Source: Gracilimonas mengyeensis
Lineage (GTDB): Bacteria > Bacteroidota > Rhodothermia > Balneolales > Balneolaceae
Direction of reading: 5' to 3'
NCBI RefSeq assembly: GCF_900182705.1
Contig: NZ_FXTP01000008.1
Coordinates: 1 to 64,000, forward strand
Length of the DNA: 64,000 nt
In this document: in pieces, positions 54,898-61,855 of the stretch
How the letters are laid out: each line of letters opens with the position of its first letter
How positions within the stretch are numbered: position 1 is the first letter of the stretch
Notes under the pieces: model-generated
What the model saw: the letters and a program-made list of their open reading frames with translations, nothing else
The model's database searches: none
What the model was told of the DNA's origin: nothing
Made by a program: the position numbers and the translations under genes

Positions 54898-56325
54898 ATG
54901 GCAAAAGAATTTGATGTATGTGTAATTGGGTCAGGCCCCGGCGGATATGTAGCCGCCATTCGCGCTTCTCAGCTTGGCTTTAAAACCGCAATTGTAGAAA
55001 AGAGACATCTTGGCGGCGTTTGTTTGAACATCGGATGTATTCCCACCAAAGCCCTGTTGCGTTCGGCAGAAGTATATGAGTCGATTGAACATGCTTCGGA
55101 CTACGGAATCAACGTAAAAGATTATTCAGCCGATTTTGAAGGTATTGTAAAACGGAGCCGTGGTGTTGCCAATAAAATGAGCAAGGGCGTTCAGTTCCTC
55201 ATGAAAGCCAATAAAATTGACGTTTTCATGGGTACGGGTGTATTTAAGTCTAAATCCGAGCTGGCCGTGAATGACGAAGACGGTAAAGAGCAGGACACCA
55301 TCAAAGCAAAACATTTTATCGTAGCTACCGGTGCCCGTCCGCGACAGCTGCCTAACCTGGAAATTGACGGTGAGAAGATCATCGATTCCGAAAAGGCCAT
55401 GCAGCTCGAAAAGCAGCCTAAGAAACTGGTGATTGTAGGAGCCGGAGCCATTGGCGTTGAGTTTGCCTATTTCTATAATACTATCGGAACCGAAGTGACT
55501 CTTGTGGAACTTCAGGATACCCTGGTACCTGTGGAAGACAAAGACGTGGGTAAAGAGCTTGGCAAAATTTACAAGAAGAAAGGCGTCAACGTGATGACCG
55601 GAAGCACGGTTGAAAACGTGAAGAAAAAAGGCAAAGGCGTTGAAGTAACCGTTAAGACCAAAAAAGGCGAAGAGAAAATTGAAGCCGACGTAGTGCTTTC
55701 TGCCGTGGGTGTTACTGGTAACATCGAAAACCTCGGCCTGGAAGACATTGGTGTAAAAACTGAGAAAGGCGCTATCGTTGTAGACAAGAAAACTTACAAA
55801 ACCGACGTAGACGGCATTTATGCCATCGGTGACGTAATCGGCGCTCCCTGGTTAGCTCATAAAGCTTCGCACGAAGCTACGGTACTGGCCGAGCAACTGG
55901 CTGGCGAAAACCCACATCCCGTGAATTACAACAACATTCCCGGCTGTACCTATTGCGAGCCTCAGATTGCTTCTGTTGGTCTCACCGAACAGCAAGCCAA
56001 AGACGAAGGCTATGACATCAAAGTGGGTAAATTCCCGCTGTCTGCTTCAGGTAAAGCTACTGCGCTTGGCCATGAGGAAGGCTTCGTAAAAGTGGTATTT
56101 GATGAGAAATACGGTGAATGGCTCGGATGCCATATGATCGGATTCGGCGTAACAGAAATGATTGCCGAAGCGGTTGTAGCCCGTGATCTCGAAACCACCG
56201 GACATGAAATCATCAGTGCAGTGCATCCACACCCAACCCTCTCAGAGGCCGTGATGGAAGCTGTGGCTGAAGCTTACAACGAAGGCGTTCACTTGGGAAC
56301 TCCCGTTAAGAACAAAAAGAAATAA
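54898..56325 (+). CDS. lpd: Dihydrolipoyl dehydrogenase
   Basis: FAD enzyme (475 residues) that reoxidises the lipoyl groups of 2-oxoacid dehydrogenase and glycine-cleavage complexes. FAD loop GSGPGGYVAA, redox disulfide in GGVCLNIGCIPTKALL, NAD loop GAGAIGVEFA and the C-terminal HPHPTLSEAVMEA. Followed by lipB and lipA, which make and attach the lipoyl group. Confidence 0.95.
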   Translation: MAKEFDVCVIGSGPGGYVAAIRASQLGFKTAIVEKRHLGGVCLNIGCIPTKALLRSAEVYESIEHASDYGINVKDYSADFEGIVKRSRGVANKMSKGVQFLMKANKIDVFMGTGVFKSKSELAVNDEDGKEQDTIKAKHFIVATGARPRQLPNLEIDGEKIIDSEKAMQLEKQPKKLVIVGAGAIGVEFAYFYNTIGTEVTLVELQDTLVPVEDKDVGKELGKIYKKKGVNVMTGSTVENVKKKGKGVEVTVKTKKGEEKIEADVVLSAVGVTGNIENLGLEDIGVKTEKGAIVVDKKTYKTDVDGIYAIGDVIGAPWLAHKASHEATVLAEQLAGENPHPVNYNNIPGCTYCEPQIASVGLTEQQAKDEGYDIKVGKFPLSASGKATALGHEEGFVKVVFDEKYGEWLGCHMIGFGVTEMIAEAVVARDLETTGHEIISAVHPHPTLSEAVMEAVAEAYNEGVHLGTPVKNKKK

Positions 56326-56378
56326 GATCACAGATTTAGCTGATCATTGGATTGGCTCAGATTGTGACTAACAAAATT

Positions 56379-56401
56379 TGGCTCCTTCGGGAGCCATTTT
56401 T
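56379..56401 (+). terminator. Terminator of lpd
   Basis: TGGCTCC-TTCG-GGAGCCA followed by five T; the loop is the stable C(UUCG)G tetraloop. Confidence 0.9.
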
Positions 56402-56496
56402 GTCTGGTTTTGGTTTTTTTAATGATTGAAAACCAGCAATGTGACTTGCTCATGCGGAAGTTTGCACAAGTTAAGTTAAGCCAATAAAGCAAGAAT

Positions 56497-56658
56497 AGTC
56501 CTCCCTTGAGGGAGGTGCCGACCGAATGGGAGGCGGAGGGTGTTAGCCAAGGGCAATGAGGTTTAACTCAAACACAATTCACCTTGGCACCAACACCTCT
56601 CACAATAAATGCGGAGCAACCGCATTTATTTATCTCTCCTCAAGGAGAGACTCCAATT
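56497..56658. repeat. Composite palindromic element between lpd and lipB
   Basis: Begins with CTCCCTTGAGGGAG, ends with TCTCCTCAAGGAGA, both self-complementary, and encloses AATAAATGCGG-AGCAA-CCGCATTTATT (56604-56630), a perfect 11-base stem. Looks like a mobile miniature element; no coding frame. Confidence 0.65.
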
Positions 56659-56661
56659 GCC

Positions 56662-56731
56662 TTAAACTACATTTTAGTGCTTATTCGGTCTGACGGCTTC
56701 GAGCCCGTCAGATGGAATCGATATAGTTTAA
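56662..56731. repeat. Nested inverted repeat directly before lipB
   Basis: Outer arms TTAAACTA (56662-56669) and TAGTTTAA (56724-56731), inner stem TCTGACGG/CCGTCAGA (56689-56712). It ends five bases before the lipB ATG, so it must form the leader of that transcript. Confidence 0.6.
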
Positions 56732-56735
56732 ACAC

Positions 56736-57461
56736 ATGCCAAATAAAAACATTGAACTTTACGATTTAGGCCGCGCCTCTTACCAACCGGTATGGGATCT
56801 GCAGCATGCGGTGCAGCAGCGGCTCATCGATGAGAAGCGTGCTGAGCAAAAGGGAAATTTCGAAGGTACTCGCCTGGATGATTTCCTCCTTTTTGTGGAA
56901 CATCCGCATGTGTACACCTTAGGCAAAAGCGGGAAGGAAGAACACATGCTGCGCACCATGATGGAGCTACAGCAACTGGAAGCTGAATTCATCAAGATTG
57001 ACCGGGGCGGAGACATCACGTATCACGGTCCTGGACAGATTGTGGGTTATCCCATTCTGGATCTGGATCGGCACTTTACCGATGTGCATAAGTACCTGCG
57101 TTTTCTGGAAGAAGTGATGATCCGGGTATGTGCCGATTACGGCTTTGAAGCCGGACGCATTGAAGGAGCCACCGGCGTGTGGGTCGATAATGCCAAAATT
57201 TGTGCCATGGGCATTCGTTGTTCACGGTGGGTCACCATGCACGGATTCGCGCTCAATGTGAATACCGACTTGAGATATTTTAACAACATCGTACCCTGCG
57301 GAATCGACGATAAAGCGGTCATCAGCCTGCAAAAACTGTCTGGTAAAGAAATTGACACCGAAGAGGTTAAAGAACGAATTATTCATCACTTTGAAGATGT
57401 TTTCGAAGTCTCCATTTCACACAAAGGTTCCCTGCAAGAAGTGGAGCAAATTATTTCGTAA
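56736..57461 (+). CDS. lipB: Lipoyl(octanoyl) transferase
   Basis: Moves octanoyl from acyl carrier protein to the target lysine. 241 residues with RGGDITYHGPGQIVGYPI, the catalytic Lys in AKICAMGIR and the catalytic Cys in NIVPCGIDDK. Family length 210-240. Confidence 0.95.
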   Translation: MPNKNIELYDLGRASYQPVWDLQHAVQQRLIDEKRAEQKGNFEGTRLDDFLLFVEHPHVYTLGKSGKEEHMLRTMMELQQLEAEFIKIDRGGDITYHGPGQIVGYPILDLDRHFTDVHKYLRFLEEVMIRVCADYGFEAGRIEGATGVWVDNAKICAMGIRCSRWVTMHGFALNVNTDLRYFNNIVPCGIDDKAVISLQKLSGKEIDTEEVKERIIHHFEDVFEVSISHKGSLQEVEQIIS

Positions 57462-57478
57462 GTTTTACCTTTGAAAAA

Positions 57479-57623
57479 CTGTCATCGTGAGGAGGCAATA
57501 GAATCGAATTCTATATAGAAATTTTTACGACGAAACGATCTCTCCGAACCAGCATTTTGCTTGTTTAGAGAGATTGCCACGGGACTTGCCCTCTGCGTTC
57601 GCTTAGTCCCTCGCAATGACAAG
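57479..57623 (-). repeat. Dispersed GTCATTGCGAGG-type repeat, copy 1
   Basis: About 145 bases, read on the minus strand from CTTGTCATTGCGAGGGA to CCTCCTCACGATGACAG, with internal CCGTGGCAATCTC and GAGATCG-TTTCGTCG blocks. The ends are near-inverted. A second copy lies at 61673 in the opposite orientation. This element type is common in many bacterial genomes. Confidence 0.78.
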
Positions 57624-57647
57624 TTTGTAAACCACTAAAAAAGCACC

Positions 57648-58529
57648 ATGATCAAAGAACTTCAGGTTGTTGAAAACACCAAAACCAAGAACCGCCGCCC
57701 CGACTGGCTGCGCGTAAAACTTCCGTCAGGAGAAAAATTCAAAGAGGTTTCGGAGACCATCCGCGAAAATAATCTGAACACGGTTTGTTCGGAAGCACGC
57801 TGCCCCAATATGGGAGAATGCTGGGGCGCCGGAACCGCTACTTTTATGATTTTAGGCGATGTTTGTACACGTTCCTGTGCTTTCTGTGCCGTAAAAACAG
57901 GTCGTCCACCACAAGATCTTGATTGGGATGAACCCCAGCGTGTAGCTGATGCAGCTGCCAAAATGAAACTGAAGCACGTGGTGCTCACTTCTGTAAACCG
58001 AGATGAGCGCAAAGACGGCGGAGCTCCTATTTTTGCCGAATGCCACAAAGCCCTGCGTGAAGCTATCCCCGGCGTAACTATTGAGTCGTTGATTCCTGAT
58101 TTCAGAGGAGAATGGGATGCAGCGCTGCAAATCGTTTTTGATACACCTCCTGATGTGTTGAGCCATAACCTGGAAACCGTACCCAGCAAATATCGAAGAG
58201 TACGTCCCCAGGCCCGATATGAGCGCTCACTTGAGTTGCTACAACGTACCAAAAATGCAGGCATCCGCACTAAAACCGGAATCATGGTAGGGTTAGGCGA
58301 AACCCGCGAAGAAGTCATTGAGTTGATGCAGGATTGCGTAGAACATGGTGTTGAGGTATTAACTATTGGGCAATATATGCAGCCCACCAAGATGCATCAC
58401 CCGGTATTAGATTGGGTGCATCCGGACCAGTTTGCCGAGTATAAAGAAATTGGCGAGAAGCTGGGTATTGAGCATGTGGAAAGTGGTCCGCTGGTGCGAT
58501 CATCTTACCATGCCGAACGTCACGTGTAA
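57648..58529 (+). CDS. lipA: Lipoyl synthase
   Basis: Radical SAM enzyme inserting two sulfurs into octanoyl groups. 293 residues: auxiliary cluster CSEARCPNMGECW, radical SAM cluster CTRSCAFCAV and the C-terminal RSSYHAE. The order lpd-lipB-lipA assembles and recycles the cofactor. Confidence 0.96.
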   Translation: MIKELQVVENTKTKNRRPDWLRVKLPSGEKFKEVSETIRENNLNTVCSEARCPNMGECWGAGTATFMILGDVCTRSCAFCAVKTGRPPQDLDWDEPQRVADAAAKMKLKHVVLTSVNRDERKDGGAPIFAECHKALREAIPGVTIESLIPDFRGEWDAALQIVFDTPPDVLSHNLETVPSKYRRVRPQARYERSLELLQRTKNAGIRTKTGIMVGLGETREEVIELMQDCVEHGVEVLTIGQYMQPTKMHHPVLDWVHPDQFAEYKEIGEKLGIEHVESGPLVRSSYHAERHV

Positions 58530-58639
58530 TAGGCAAGCGGTTATTAGTGTAGACGGCTTCTGATGATAAAATCAGTCCTATTAACCAATAACTATTAACT
58601 AAGCTCGCATTGTAGTAACTTCAGGTAAATAAATAGATT

Positions 58640-59344
58640 ATGGTTTCACTACTTATTGTACTGTCAATTAGTTACCTGTTAGGTTCCATCCCTTCTTCAT
58701 TGTGGGTAGGGCAGATTTTTCATCATACCGATATCCGAAAATTTGGAAGCGGCAACCTTGGAACCACCAATGCCTTTCGTATCCTGGGATGGAAATCCGG
58801 CATTTCTGTTCTTTTTCTGGATTTTATGAAGGGCTTCGTAGCTTCCTACTGGGTGGCCATGTATGCGTTTGAAATTGGAAGCGGTCCCATAGCTCCTCCC
58901 GGCTGGGAAGCTGATGCTTTTTTGATGATTACTTGCGGGCTGTTTGCCGTAATCGGTCACATGTTTCCCATCTTTGCAAATTTCAAAGGCGGTAAAGGGG
59001 CTGCCACAGCCTGTGGCATGCTGTATGGTATCGAACCTATTTCTATTGGTATTTCCTCTGCGATATTTGTCGTAGTTGTTCTCACCACCCGCTACGTTTC
59101 ACTGGCTTCAATTTTGGGTAGTTTTATTTATCCAATTAGTTTACTGATCATGCGTTATGGCCTTGGATACAATGTAGACGGCAGCATTATCATATTTGCT
59201 ACTTTTATTGCCACCGGTATTATTGTGAAACACCGTTCCAATATTAAACGACTGATGGACGGAAATGAAAACCGTGTGAACATTTACGGAAATAAAGACA
59301 AAAAGAAAGAGACCGCTGAGAATATAGCGGAAGCTGAAGTATGA
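58640..59344 (+). CDS. plsY: Acyl-phosphate:glycerol-3-phosphate acyltransferase
   Basis: First acylation in phospholipid synthesis. 234 residues, about five membrane helices; the three family motifs SIPSSLWVG, GSGNLGTTNAFRILG and FKGGKGAATACG are kept. The stop overlaps gpsA by four bases (ATGA), coupling acyl transfer to supply of its glycerol-3-phosphate substrate. Confidence 0.94.
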   Translation: MVSLLIVLSISYLLGSIPSSLWVGQIFHHTDIRKFGSGNLGTTNAFRILGWKSGISVLFLDFMKGFVASYWVAMYAFEIGSGPIAPPGWEADAFLMITCGLFAVIGHMFPIFANFKGGKGAATACGMLYGIEPISIGISSAIFVVVVLTTRYVSLASILGSFIYPISLLIMRYGLGYNVDGSIIIFATFIATGIIVKHRSNIKRLMDGNENRVNIYGNKDKKKETAENIAEAEV

Positions 59345-60357
59345 GTAACAAAAATGTGACTATTATCGGAGCAGGCAGTTTTGGTACTGCCCTCGCTATG
59401 GTACTGGATCAGGCTGGAAATAATGTACAGATTTGGGCCCGCGAACCCGAAGTTGCACAGGGCATAAATGAAAATCATATCAACCCTTCGTACCTCAGCG
59501 ATATCAAAATTCCTGAAACCATCAAGGCCTACAATAACCTGGAGCAATGCCTGCAATCTCAGGACATTATCCTCTTTGCCACCCCCTCTCATGCACTCCG
59601 TGATGTAGCCAACAAACTAAAACCCTGCCTGGATGGACATGAGATTTTAGTCACCGTCGCCAAAGGTATTGAGAATGACACCTTCAAAACCATGTCTCAG
59701 GTGCTGGTTGAAGTAATGGAAGGCACCACCTATGAGGACAATATTGGTGTACTCTACGGTCCCAGCCACGCTGAAGAAGTAGGACTTTTTAAACCTACCA
59801 CCGTGGTTTCTGCGGCTTATTCTACACGCACGGCGCGTATCATTCAGGAAACATTCTTGACCCCCATGTTTCGCGTGTACATCAACAACGATGTGATTGG
59901 GGTTGAAATCGGCGGATCCGTAAAAAACATTATGGCTATTGCCGCCGGCATCGTAGATGGCGCTGAACTGGGGGATAATGCCAAGGCAGCACTCATCACC
60001 CGCGGCCTGCACGAAATGAAACGCATGGGCGTAATGTTAGGAGCACACTCGGATACCTTTTCCGGCTTAACCGGAATGGGTGATTTGATTGTAACCTGTA
60101 CCAGCTCACACAGCCGTAACCGATCAGTTGGTTATCGGATTGGTAAAGGGGAGAAGCTGGACGATATTATTAAAAGTATGAATATGGTAGCCGAAGGGAT
60201 CAAAACGGCAAAATCAGTGAGAGACTGGTCGGTTAAAAATAAGGTAGAGATGCCCATCACCCACGCGGTATACCGGGTATTATTTGAGGATGTTGATCCA
60301 AGCGATGTACTTTATGAATTAATGACCCGCGATCCCAAAGACGAAATTGTTATGTAA
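59341..60357 (+). CDS. gpsA: Glycerol-3-phosphate dehydrogenase (NAD(P)+)
   Basis: Makes sn-glycerol 3-phosphate from dihydroxyacetone phosphate. 338 residues, N-terminal GAGSFGTALA, GPSHAEEV, catalytic Lys in GSVKNIMAIAAGI. Works with PlsY encoded just before. Confidence 0.95.
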   Translation: MSNKNVTIIGAGSFGTALAMVLDQAGNNVQIWAREPEVAQGINENHINPSYLSDIKIPETIKAYNNLEQCLQSQDIILFATPSHALRDVANKLKPCLDGHEILVTVAKGIENDTFKTMSQVLVEVMEGTTYEDNIGVLYGPSHAEEVGLFKPTTVVSAAYSTRTARIIQETFLTPMFRVYINNDVIGVEIGGSVKNIMAIAAGIVDGAELGDNAKAALITRGLHEMKRMGVMLGAHSDTFSGLTGMGDLIVTCTSSHSRNRSVGYRIGKGEKLDDIIKSMNMVAEGIKTAKSVRDWSVKNKVEMPITHAVYRVLFEDVDPSDVLYELMTRDPKDEIVM

Positions 60358-60360
60358 ATC

Positions 60361-60429
60361 GGGTTGCGGGTTTCATGTTTCGGGTTGCGAGACATTAACC
60401 CGTATCATGAACCCCGTATCTCGCAACCC
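60361..60429. repeat. Inverted repeat between gpsA and the AlbA-type gene
   Basis: GGGTTGCGAGA (60382-60392) and TCTCGCAACCC (60419-60429), perfect 11-base arms; an extra GGGTTGCGGG precedes at 60361. May act as a terminator-like hairpin for gpsA, although there is no T-run. Confidence 0.6.
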
Positions 60430-60443
60430 AAATCCCATTTGCG

Positions 60444-61142
60444 ATGAAAGACGAGTTTGAATTCTACATGCAGTATTCTGACACGGTCGAGGTGTCGTCT
60501 ATGACCAAGACCGACCTCAAAAACCTGATTCAAACGGGAGAGAGCAGTTTTTTAGAGTTTAAACACAGTGTGGCATCACCCGAAAAAATAGCCCGCGAAA
60601 TGGCCGCCTTCGCCAACACCAAAGGCGGAACCCTGTTGATAGGGGTAGAAGATAATGGCGAAATGCTGGGCTTAGAAGCCTATCACGAAGAAGAATTCTG
60701 GATTAATCAAGCAGCCCGCGATGAGTGCATTCCCGCCATCGAACCGGAAATAGAACTATTGAATGTGGGCGAACGCGACATTCTGATTGTGAAGATTCAT
60801 GAAGCCGAAACCAAACCCATCTACGTAAAAGGGAAGAACCACCGGCAGGTTTTTGTGCGTCTCAAAGACGAAAGCGTGGTTGCCAGTGACGAACTGGTGG
60901 AAGTGCTGAAACAAAATGACTCCGACGAAGGGGTTACCTTCGAATATGGAGAGAAAGAACAGCAACTGTTCCGCTTTTTGAATGAATACGGAGAAATTAC
61001 CGTTGAGCGCTATTCCCTGTTGGTAAGTTTAACTACCTACAGTGCCGCCAAGATTTTGGTAAACCTGGTAAGCGCCGGCGTCTTAGACCTATTTGAAAAA
61101 GATGGCGTTGCCCATTATACATTTTCCCAAAAAACTTCGTAA
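60444..61142 (+). CDS. AlbA_2/Schlafen-type ATP-binding domain protein
   Basis: 232 residues. Residues about 28-130 form the AlbA_2 domain: GESSFLEFKHSVASPEKIAREMAAFANTKGG, TLLIGVEDNGEMLGL. The C-terminal part (about 165-230) looks like a winged helix (NEYGEITVERYSLLVSL). Many such proteins act as regulators or in nucleic-acid binding. The first ATG is kept, but an internal start at MTKTDLKNLI is possible. Confidence 0.8.
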   Translation: MKDEFEFYMQYSDTVEVSSMTKTDLKNLIQTGESSFLEFKHSVASPEKIAREMAAFANTKGGTLLIGVEDNGEMLGLEAYHEEEFWINQAARDECIPAIEPEIELLNVGERDILIVKIHEAETKPIYVKGKNHRQVFVRLKDESVVASDELVEVLKQNDSDEGVTFEYGEKEQQLFRFLNEYGEITVERYSLLVSLTTYSAAKILVNLVSAGVLDLFEKDGVAHYTFSQKTS

Positions 61143-61177
61143 TTTTGACTCGTTCTAAATAAAGGAGCGATACTACT

Positions 61178-61621
61178 ATGAGCGTTCAAGAAGAAAACTT
61201 AGACGATGTAATCTCATCCCTGATTGATGTGGATGAGGAAGACGAAACCACATCTGATTCCACCAATCCCTTTGAAAAAGACGAACTGACCGGCGAACCG
61301 GTTATTCTTACCGAACGTGCCGCACGGCAGGTTGAGAAAATAAAAGCAGATGAAGGGATGGATGACAACCTTTACCTGCGCGTAGCCGTGGACGGCGGCG
61401 GATGTTCGGGCCTCAGCTATAAACTTGGCCTCGACTATCGCACCGACGAGGACAAAGTATATGAAAGCTACGGGGTTGAAATCATTGTAGCGCCCAAACA
61501 TCTCATGTATGTTGAGGGGATGCAAATCGACTATCCCGACGGCCTTGACGCACGCGGCTTTACCTTCGACAACCCCAACGCCGTAGAAAACTGTGGCTGC
61601 GGAACTTCCTTCGCGGTTTAA
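61178..61621 (+). CDS. IscA/SufA-family iron-sulfur carrier with acidic extension
   Basis: A-type Fe-S carrier: Cys in VDGGGCSGLSY and the pair in ENCGCGTSF. 147 residues, some 40 longer than usual because of an acidic N-terminus (residues 1-44, rich in D/E). The AAAGGAG site before the ATG supports the long start. It delivers clusters to client enzymes; LipA and ferredoxin nearby are such clients by type. Confidence 0.9.
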   Translation: MSVQEENLDDVISSLIDVDEEDETTSDSTNPFEKDELTGEPVILTERAARQVEKIKADEGMDDNLYLRVAVDGGGCSGLSYKLGLDYRTDEDKVYESYGVEIIVAPKHLMYVEGMQIDYPDGLDARGFTFDNPNAVENCGCGTSFAV

Positions 61622-61672
61622 GCTATTAGCACAACACAAGTAGATTATACTTAACGTCAGCTCGATATAAAA

Positions 61673-61821
61673 CTTGTCATTGCATGGTATTCAGCGACCG
61701 TAAGGGAGCAAATACCGTGGCAATCTCCTGGATAATGCCTCTGAGCTTTGTTCTGGAGATCGCTTCGTCGGAAGGAAAAACACAGCTAATTCCAAAAAAG
61801 TGGGCTCCTCGCGATGACCAG
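61673..61821 (+). repeat. Dispersed GTCATTGCGAGG-type repeat, copy 2
   Basis: CTTGTCATTGCATGG to CTCCTCGCGATGACCAG, with GCGACCGTAAGGGAGC, CCGTGGCAATCTCC and GGAGATCGCTTCGTCG. Aligns with copy 1 over its whole length, opposite orientation. Confidence 0.78.
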
Positions 61822-61855
61822 CCTATTTTTACATCATTCTTATCTAGAAATCATG

